DNA of 20,284 nt from an uncultured bacterium. GTDB taxonomy: Bacteria; Cyanobacteriota; Vampirovibrionia; Gastranaerophilales; Gastranaerophilaceae. The position numbers were made by a program, and so were the translations under genes. Location of the stretch: the NCBI GenBank assembly GCA_900553845.1, contig USEW01000010.1, forward strand, positions 1 to 20,284. The letters are read 5' to 3'. Below, piece by piece: positions 14,644 to 20,284 of this stretch. Position 1 is the first letter of the stretch. Each line of letters begins with the position of its first letter. A model generated the notes under the pieces. The model ran no database searches. It was not told where the DNA came from and worked only from the letters and a program-made list of their open reading frames with translations.

Positions 14644-15855
14644 ATGAAAAAAATATTTGATATTTGTAAAAATATTAAGCCTGTTCATATAAACGATTAT
14701 AGCATTTTAAATAATTATACAGCTTTTTTAAACGGTCAAGTATTTTTTGTTGATAACAATTTACCATGCTTTAAAAAAGCTGATTTGTTATTTTATAATA
14801 ATAAACTAATAGCTATTAATTATGTTGAAGACTATTTTAACATCGAAAATATAAAACTCAATGTAATTGATGCAAAAAATATGTATATTACGCCATCATT
14901 TATTGACCAGCATATCCATGGAGGTTTTGATGTAAATTTTCATAATTCAAATGAAGAGGAAATAAGATATTTTTTAAAAAAATCAGCTAAATATGGATAT
15001 TCATATATTGTTGCAACTTTATTGCCAGATAAATTAGATAATATAAATAAACAGCTTGAAACTATTAAAAATATTATTGAAACACCGCAAAACGGTTCGA
15101 CAAAAATTCAAGGTGTTCACCTTGAAGGTCCTTTTTTTAATCCTAAAAAAGCTGGCATACATCCTAAACAACTGCTTATAGCCCCAAATATTTGTGAATT
15201 TAAAAAAATTCAACATAAAGACATAATAAAAATAGTTACACTTGCTTGTGAATTAGATAAAAATTACGATTTGTGCAAGTATTTAAATGCAAATAATATT
15301 ATAAGTTCCTCTGGCCATAGTGTTGCAAGCGCAATTGAAATCAAAAATTCAAAAGTTAAACAAATTACCCATTTATTCAATGCAATGGCTCCCATACACC
15401 ATCGCAATATGACAATAGCTAATGAAGCTTTATTTAATGACAATTTATACATTGAAATTATATCTGATTTAAAACATGTCCATCCAAAGATGTTAAATTT
15501 AGTTAGAAAATTAAAACCTTTTAGCAAAATTATTTTTATATCAGACGCATTGCCTTGTGCTTATTCAAAAAACAATATTTTTTATATGAACAATGTAAAA
15601 ATAGATACATCAACTGGTCTAGCGCTTTCAGAAGACGGCACAATAGCAGGTAATAACAAATTCTCTTGTGACAATATAAAACAAATCTTAAAAGAAACCG
15701 ATTTTTCTTTTAAAGAAATTATCTCTTCTTTATCTATAAATTGTGCAAAAAATTTAAATATAGAAAATAAGTTTGAATTTAAGTTAGATAATAGTCTTGA
15801 TTTTATAATTTGGGATAAAAAAACATTAGATATTAAAAAAATATTTATTAGTTAA
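14644..15855 (+). CDS. nagA: N-acetylglucosamine-6-phosphate deacetylase
   Basis: This amidohydrolase converts GlcNAc-6-phosphate to glucosamine-6-phosphate and acetate in amino-sugar use and cell-wall recycling. Of 403 residues, metal and catalytic positions are all recognisable: His90/His92 (FIDQHIHGG), Glu161 (GVHLEGPFFNP), His225 (SSGHS), His243 (THLFNAM) and catalytic Asp301 (ISDAL). About 25 residues at the N-terminus precede the usual start of the family, and no later in-frame ATG occurs before residue 80. nagB is not in the window. With the glycosyltransferase and WecA-like enzyme it makes amino-sugar chemistry a recurring theme, though these genes are not in one operon. Confidence 0.92.
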   Translation: MKKIFDICKNIKPVHINDYSILNNYTAFLNGQVFFVDNNLPCFKKADLLFYNNKLIAINYVEDYFNIENIKLNVIDAKNMYITPSFIDQHIHGGFDVNFHNSNEEEIRYFLKKSAKYGYSYIVATLLPDKLDNINKQLETIKNIIETPQNGSTKIQGVHLEGPFFNPKKAGIHPKQLLIAPNICEFKKIQHKDIIKIVTLACELDKNYDLCKYLNANNIISSSGHSVASAIEIKNSKVKQITHLFNAMAPIHHRNMTIANEALFNDNLYIEIISDLKHVHPKMLNLVRKLKPFSKIIFISDALPCAYSKNNIFYMNNVKIDTSTGLALSEDGTIAGNNKFSCDNIKQILKETDFSFKEIISSLSINCAKNLNIENKFEFKLDNSLDFIIWDKKTLDIKKIFIS

Positions 15856-15938
15856 ATACCCTCTTCTTTAAATCCTAATTGTTTTTTTTTAAAGGAAAAA
15901 TACAGAGCATAAATCATTTTAGTGAACATTTGTTAGCA

Positions 15939-17183
15939 TCATATTAAAACCTCAGAGATTATATTTGGAATTTCTCTTTTCAAATTATATTTTCCTATTA
16001 TATTATTATGCTCTACGGCATTATTGAGAAATATATATTGACTTACTAAGCTAATTATTTTATCATTTAATATTATATATGAAGACTCATATAACTTATT
16101 TATTTCATTTGATAATATCTTACTTAGTTGCATATTTAATATAAATTTAAATTCTCGTCCACCTGTATTATAACATTCTGGAGCTTCTATTTCATTTGTT
16201 TGAATCTTTTCAAACCACTCTAACTTTTCTTTTCCTTCTTTTTTTAATCTTTCATGCCAAAATTTGCCTAATTGATTCATGTAAGAAAAGTATTTTTTCT
16301 CAGATTCACATAAATTTTCTTTTTTAGGTTTGAATTCTTCAAGCATTTTTGCTGCAAAATTGGCTTCTGCATAACCTCTTATCAATTCAAACAATTCATC
16401 TTTTTCTGAATTTTCATTAGTATAAAGAAACTGTTGTGCATTTCCTCTAATTATTTCAAGTCGCAAAATTTCAGCATCGAGAACATCTTCGCTTGGTTCT
16501 TTTAAAACATCACTTCGTACAACATCAAATTCATTATCTTTATCAAAATATTCACTTCTATTTTTTAAATATTGAACAAAGACTTCTTTTTGGGCATTTC
16601 TTGCTTCTTTATATATTTCACTACGTGACTTGCTGAATTTAATCTCTGACAATTTGTATCCTTTTCTAGGTATAAAACCATATACACCGTGACCAATACG
16701 ACCATATTTAAGATATGGTGCAGTTTGTTGAAGAATATGATCATGATGTTTTGCCAACATATATGGCATTAATGTTTTTATCTCATATTTTTGAAACTCA
16801 TTATCTGATTCAAAAGGAGCTAACACTTTTGGAAATTTACTTACTTTTTTCCAATTAGGCTCAAAGTAATCAAACTCAAGATTTTGATAATTCATTTTTT
16901 TATCTAACATTTCTACATCGGTATTTAGTCTATTTTTGACATTTTGGATAGACAATTTAGTGTTAGTTGTTTTTTTACTTTTTGAGAAAATCCATACAAT
17001 TAAACCAATAGCTACTGCCCCAATTGTTGCCAGTCCAAGACTAAGCCACGTTTTGTATTCTTTTGTCAGACCTTGATTTGAATCAATGGGCATATTCATA
17101 TTATTACCTTTAAAACCTGGCTGTTTTATTTTTATTAAAGAAGAAGTAGCGGGTCTATACCCGCCTTTTATTAAAGTTATCAT
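15939..17183 (-). CDS. Membrane-anchored paralogue of the neighbouring kinase-like protein's C-terminal domain
   Basis: A 414-residue protein I do not recognise. A 45-residue N-terminal segment containing PGFKG (22-26) precedes one membrane helix (46-66), followed by a Lys-rich stop (SKSKK). The positive-inside rule therefore favours a cytoplasmic C-terminal part. Residues about 197-385 are clearly homologous to residues 288-480 of the protein encoded just upstream: EDVLD at 232, QFLY at 251, NFAAK at 275 and WH at 309 fall at nearly the same spacing as 323, 342, 367 and 403 there. The segment at 100-190 replaces the kinase-like domain and has a HHDH motif (146-149). The ATG overlaps the upstream stop by one base (TAATG) with no ribosome site, so translation is coupled. 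Confidence 0.8.
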   Translation of the reverse strand: MITLIKGGYRPATSSLIKIKQPGFKGNNMNMPIDSNQGLTKEYKTWLSLGLATIGAVAIGLIVWIFSKSKKTTNTKLSIQNVKNRLNTDVEMLDKKMNYQNLEFDYFEPNWKKVSKFPKVLAPFESDNEFQKYEIKTLMPYMLAKHHDHILQQTAPYLKYGRIGHGVYGFIPRKGYKLSEIKFSKSRSEIYKEARNAQKEVFVQYLKNRSEYFDKDNEFDVVRSDVLKEPSEDVLDAEILRLEIIRGNAQQFLYTNENSEKDELFELIRGYAEANFAAKMLEEFKPKKENLCESEKKYFSYMNQLGKFWHERLKKEGKEKLEWFEKIQTNEIEAPECYNTGGREFKFILNMQLSKILSNEINKLYESSYIILNDKIISLVSQYIFLNNAVEHNNIIGKYNLKREIPNIISEVLI

Positions 17184-18739
17184 TATTGTAAAATTCTATC
17201 AACTAACAATTTTATCTTAAATGTATGCCTATCTCTAATTGAAGGATTTCCTCCTCCCTCCATGTCATTTTTGAATATAATAAATCTAGATTCTAATTCA
17301 TCTATTTGCTTATTAATATAATTATATCCATCATCATATTTTCGTTGTGCACCATCAGATAATAAATTATAAAGTTTTATTTTATCTGAAAAATTGTTTT
17401 TTTCAATCTTTGTTCCGAATAATTCAGGCCAATAACAAAATCCTGAGTCTTTATTTTGCAGTTTCGTTTTCCCCACAAGTTCTTTCATCCAATCTATTGA
17501 ATCCTTATACCATTGCTTTGTGGTTACATGCCAGTCTAATCCAAATCTTTGCATTTCTTGAAAATATACCTTCTCATCTGGACTTATTTGGGAATAAGGA
17601 CGTTGAGGTTGAAAATATTTTAATTGTTTTGCAGCAAAATTTCCTCTTGCTTGATATCTCAACATACATAACATATCACGACGTTCCTCATTACGTTTAT
17701 CTAAGTATAAAAACTGACGAACATGATTCTTTAATACGCTTAATCTTAATATTTCTACATCCAATACATCTTCTGTAGGATTTTGATACACAGCTTTTCT
17801 TATTGCTTCAAGTTCATTTGATGTATCACAATGTTTAGCTCTTTCCATTAAATAGGTTTTTAAAAATTCTCTTGTTTTGCTTTTTGAACCAGTTTTTTCA
17901 TATAAATGACGCATATATGTTCCGACTGTTCCCATTTCATAAGACGCTTTATTTGTTGTCTTTTCTTTACATATAAAATGGAAAAAATCATCCGATCTAG
18001 ATGTTGGATATGCCCACTGTAAATCTAACATTTTTGGATCATCTCCTAAGTAAAATATATTATTTATATTCCAATCAGCATTAAATATTTTATCGTTATC
18101 CATATCATCAAGTATATTCAATGTGTCTTTTATTCCTTCTTTGGTAAGTTCATTAAAACCATTAGCATTTTTTCCGGCTGGTTTTCCTTTTACAAATTTT
18201 GACACCATAAAAAAATTTCCATCCCAAGTTTCCATTAACGTGATACCTTGTTGAAATTTAGTGTTATCCTGGTATTTTTCAAGCATTTCAAATTCATGCT
18301 TTATTCCACCTTCTCCCCATACAGTATTAGTACATATCTTCTTTTTTGGTTTTTTTATAACATATTTATTATCTCCATCAACAGACACTTTATATACATC
18401 ACCTGCAATACCATCGCCTAAATAAGTTACATTATACTCTTCAGAATCAAGATTTAATGAATAAGGTTCTCCATTTTTAACTTTTAATGTACCAAAGTCT
18501 TCAAACTTTTCAATGAACTTTGCAATCTTTTCAATAAGTTCTGTTGTTGCATTTTTCCAAATAACAGCTTTCTCCGTTACAGGGCTTCCAAAACTAATAG
18601 TGTCTTTTGAAAGATTGCCTCTAATTAATCTTGCATCTTTTAAAAGTTTGTTTGGTGCTGAATTTAACTCTCTTTTACGTTTCTTGTAAGTCTGCATTTG
18701 ATCTTTCTTAGACAAACTTACATCATTCTTAATGTACAT
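17183..18739 (-). CDS. Protein-kinase-like protein with a novel C-terminal domain
   Basis: A 518-residue soluble protein. Residues about 100-250 carry kinase-fold marks: the glycine loop G108-x-G110-x-x-G113-x-V115, Lys129 (YVIKK), Glu149 (HEFEML), Asp222 and Asn227 (NADWNINN, spaced as in aminoglycoside/choline kinase-type HxDxxxxN loops) and Asp239 (MLDLQWA, in place of DFG). All catalytic positions are filled, so it may be active. The substrate is unknown. The basic N-terminus (KKRKR, 19-23) holds ISFGS (48-52). The C-terminal domain (288-480) is shared with the next gene product. GGGAG lies 7 bases before the ATG. A palindrome upstream may be its operator. No described family is recognised beyond the kinase fold. 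Confidence 0.82.
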   Translation of the reverse strand: MYIKNDVSLSKKDQMQTYKKRKRELNSAPNKLLKDARLIRGNLSKDTISFGSPVTEKAVIWKNATTELIEKIAKFIEKFEDFGTLKVKNGEPYSLNLDSEEYNVTYLGDGIAGDVYKVSVDGDNKYVIKKPKKKICTNTVWGEGGIKHEFEMLEKYQDNTKFQQGITLMETWDGNFFMVSKFVKGKPAGKNANGFNELTKEGIKDTLNILDDMDNDKIFNADWNINNIFYLGDDPKMLDLQWAYPTSRSDDFFHFICKEKTTNKASYEMGTVGTYMRHLYEKTGSKSKTREFLKTYLMERAKHCDTSNELEAIRKAVYQNPTEDVLDVEILRLSVLKNHVRQFLYLDKRNEERRDMLCMLRYQARGNFAAKQLKYFQPQRPYSQISPDEKVYFQEMQRFGLDWHVTTKQWYKDSIDWMKELVGKTKLQNKDSGFCYWPELFGTKIEKNNFSDKIKLYNLLSDGAQRKYDDGYNYINKQIDELESRFIIFKNDMEGGGNPSIRDRHTFKIKLLVDRILQ

Positions 18740-18775
18740 AAATTTTCTCCCATTTTATTTTTCTCTACTATATTC

Positions 18776-18796
18776 TGGTGCTATATTTTAACACCA
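18776..18796 (-). promoter_or_regulatory. Candidate operator palindrome upstream of the kinase-like gene
   Basis: TGGTG (18776-18780) and CACCA (18792-18796) flank an AT-rich core that is itself partly symmetric, a typical repressor-site layout. It starts 37 bases before the ATG. No clear -35/-10 pair is visible, though TATA-like sequences lie in the core. The rest of the 18740-18972 gap holds AT-rich sequence and the terminator at 18913-18940. Confidence 0.35.
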
Positions 18797-18906
18797 CTTA
18801 TTTCTGGATATTTATATTTAAAATAAAGCCATTGATTCTTTATTTATAATACACCCCTAAAAAAATAATTAGTAATTTTATATTTATAATTTTTACAAAT
18901 TTTTAC

Positions 18907-18940
18907 ATTAAAAAGAACCGGACTTAATAATCCGGTTCTT
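18907..18940 (-). terminator. Intrinsic terminator of the S41 peptidase gene
   Basis: A perfect 10-bp stem with a GC core (AAGAACCGGA, 18913-18922, with 18931-18940) has an 8-base loop and is followed on the minus strand by TTTTTAAT. It is the strongest hairpin in the window and separates the protease from the kinase-like pair. Confidence 0.88.
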
Positions 18941-18972
18941 AATTCTCTTTTATGCTGCTGTTTTTACCTTAA

Positions 18973-20205
18973 TTATAACTGTGCTTTATTTGCATATGAA
19001 TATTTTATCATCTGCAGCAAAAGCTCTTGTGCTTTAGCGAGCTGTTTATCATTTTTATTTTTTACATCTTCTTCTGTTAATTCAACAACAACGTCAGGTT
19101 GAATTCCCTTCTTATTTATATCTGTACCATTTGGAGTCAAGTATTTTTGTATAGTAATATTCATTCCTGCTCCACCCATTAAAGTGTTAACTTCTTGAAC
19201 AAGACCTTTACCAAATGAGCCTTCTCCAACAATTAAAGCACGGTTATTATCCTTTAAGGCACCTGAAAAAATTTCACTTGCTGATGCACTTCCTTTATTA
19301 ATAAGTAAAATTACAGGTTTATCAGTTGCATATTTTCTTGTTGCACGAATATTTTCTTTATAACCGTCACGGTCAACCGTTGATACAATAACTCCACCAT
19401 TTAAAAACATGTCTGAGATAAAAATAGCATTTGATAACAAACCACCAGGATTAGACCTTAAATCAATAATATATCCTTTTTTATCAGATAATTGTTTTAA
19501 CGCATTTTGAAATTCAGCTGTTGCATTTTTGCTAATAAAAGAACTCAAACGAATATAACCAATATCAGAATTTATTTTAGCATTCTCAGGTGTTTTTAAT
19601 GATACTGATTTCAAGTTTATCTCAGCACGCACAACACGATATATTTTATTTTCAACTCCTTTACGTTTTATAAGCAATTCAACTGTTGTACCTTCTTTAC
19701 CACGAATTTGGTCCGCGGCTTTATCAACCGTAATGCCTTTTGTTGATTTCCCATTTATTGATAAAATTTCATCTTCAGCTTTTAAGCCGGCTTTTTCACC
19801 TGGAGTATCTTCTAGTGGTGCAATAATTAATAATTTGCCGTCTCTAACACCAATTTGAACTCCAATACCTTTTAAAGAACCCTTAATTGAACTTTTTTCC
19901 TCTTCAAATTCTTTAGGATCAAGAAATTTTGTATAAGGGTCATTCAAACTTGCAAGCATAGTATCAATAGCTACATAACAATCCTCAGGTGTTTTTATAT
20001 AGCTTGCATATTTATTTTTCCACCGCATCCAATTTTGCTCATTATTAGTTTTGTCTACATATTTTTGGTTAATATTGTTCCAAGCTTGATTATATAAATC
20101 AAATTCGGATGATGCAAAACAATCTAAATTGCAAAAAACACCAAAAGACAACACAACACTTGATAACACAACACTTGATTTTAACTTTTTTGATAAACTT
20201 GTCAA
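18973..20205 (-). CDS. ctpA: C-terminal processing peptidase (CtpA, S41 family)
   Basis: This exported serine protease recognises C-termini of envelope proteins. The 410 residues begin with a signal peptide (cleavage probably after FA at 30-31). A helical region follows to about 105, then a PDZ domain (about 113-195) with GIGVQIG and EDEILSING. The S41 core has catalytic Ser308 (GSASASEIF) and Lys333 (GSFGKG), 25 residues apart as in the algal D1 protease, with DLRSNPGG (248-255) before them. Cyanobacterial relatives mature photosystem D1, but no photosynthesis gene is seen here, so envelope quality control is the likely role. The start is TTG at 20205 with AGAGG 8 bases upstream. A 15-base tandem duplication lies in the signal peptide. 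Confidence 0.95.
   Translation of the reverse strand: MTSLSKKLKSSVVLSSVVLSFGVFCNLDCFASSEFDLYNQAWNNINQKYVDKTNNEQNWMRWKNKYASYIKTPEDCYVAIDTMLASLNDPYTKFLDPKEFEEEKSSIKGSLKGIGVQIGVRDGKLLIIAPLEDTPGEKAGLKAEDEILSINGKSTKGITVDKAADQIRGKEGTTVELLIKRKGVENKIYRVVRAEINLKSVSLKTPENAKINSDIGYIRLSSFISKNATAEFQNALKQLSDKKGYIIDLRSNPGGLLSNAIFISDMFLNGGVIVSTVDRDGYKENIRATRKYATDKPVILLINKGSASASEIFSGALKDNNRALIVGEGSFGKGLVQEVNTLMGGAGMNITIQKYLTPNGTDINKKGIQPDVVVELTEEDVKNKNDKQLAKAQELLLQMIKYSYANKAQL
20150..20179 (-). repeat. Perfect 15-bp tandem duplication in the ctpA signal peptide
   Basis: Two identical copies of AACACAACACTTGAT (20150-20164 and 20165-20179) encode SSVVL twice (residues 10-19) in the hydrophobic core of the signal peptide. 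The DNA identity is complete, which suggests a recent slippage event. Confidence 0.85.
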
Positions 20206-20237
20206 AATAATATCCTCTCTATTTGTTATATAAGAAC

Positions 20238-20243
20238 ATTATA
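20238..20243 (-). promoter_or_regulatory. -10 element of the S41 peptidase gene
   Basis: A consensus TATAAT on the minus strand lies about 33 bases before the TTG start. TTGAAA at 20263-20268 is a possible -35, but the 19-base spacer is long. The ribosome site AGAGG is at 20214-20218. Confidence 0.5.
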
Positions 20244-20284
20244 TCGCATTTTTAATTTTTTTTTTCAAATATATGTGTTATTTT

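Noticed and set aside
15864..15896. CTTTAAA/TTTAAAG pairing after nagA as a terminator
   Set aside because: The stem is weak with a 15-base loop, and the T run lies inside the loop rather than after the stem.
17347..17778. A 143-codon plus-strand open frame opposite the kinase-like gene
   Set aside because: The minus-strand frame has homology to its neighbour and a good ribosome site. The antisense product is biased in composition and has no upstream signals.
18973..20205. A photosystem D1-processing role for the CtpA homologue
   Set aside because: No photosynthetic gene is present in the window and the inferred lineage is non-photosynthetic. The family has general envelope roles.

Overview
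The window is about 20.3 kb of very AT-rich bacterial chromosome with short intergenic gaps. No gene-free stretch exceeds 300 bases, and I see no tRNA, rRNA, CRISPR array or insertion sequence. The gene content suggests an uncultured gut-type relative of the Cyanobacteria in the Melainabacteria/Vampirovibrionia (Gastranaerophilales) group. This is inferred from base composition, an AroH-type chorismate mutase in a glyA-def-fmt operon, a TpsA/FhaB-like adhesin beside lineage-type hypothetical proteins, and the style of those hypotheticals. It was not confirmed by any search.

Left part (1-6900). After the tail of an unknown plus-strand gene comes a minus-strand pair: a family 2 membrane glycosyltransferase and then yidC. 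Diverging from it is hppA, a membrane pyrophosphatase with a clear sigma70-type promoter. hppA converges on a small minus-strand metal-stress locus. That locus has a CsoR-type repressor, an exported metallothionein-like protein with 18 cysteines in its mature part, and a CsoR-like operator upstream of the latter. Next is a BlaI-type repressor with its own promoter, followed by a small unknown protein.

Middle (7018-11340). One plus-strand housekeeping run holds glyA, a WecA/TagO-type sugar-phosphate transferase, def, fmt and a chorismate mutase. It links one-carbon metabolism, initiator-Met formylation and deformylation, envelope glycan priming and aromatic synthesis.

Right part (11420-20284). 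An adhesin with a two-partner-secretion-like N-terminus is split by a frameshift. After it come a HEAT-like protein with a low-complexity N-terminal half and an apparently leaderless nagA. On the minus strand lie two translationally coupled genes that share a C-terminal domain. The upstream product adds a protein-kinase-like domain and the downstream product adds a transmembrane helix. I recognise no described family for this pair, and it is the best candidate for an undescribed system. A CtpA-type S41 protease closes the window.
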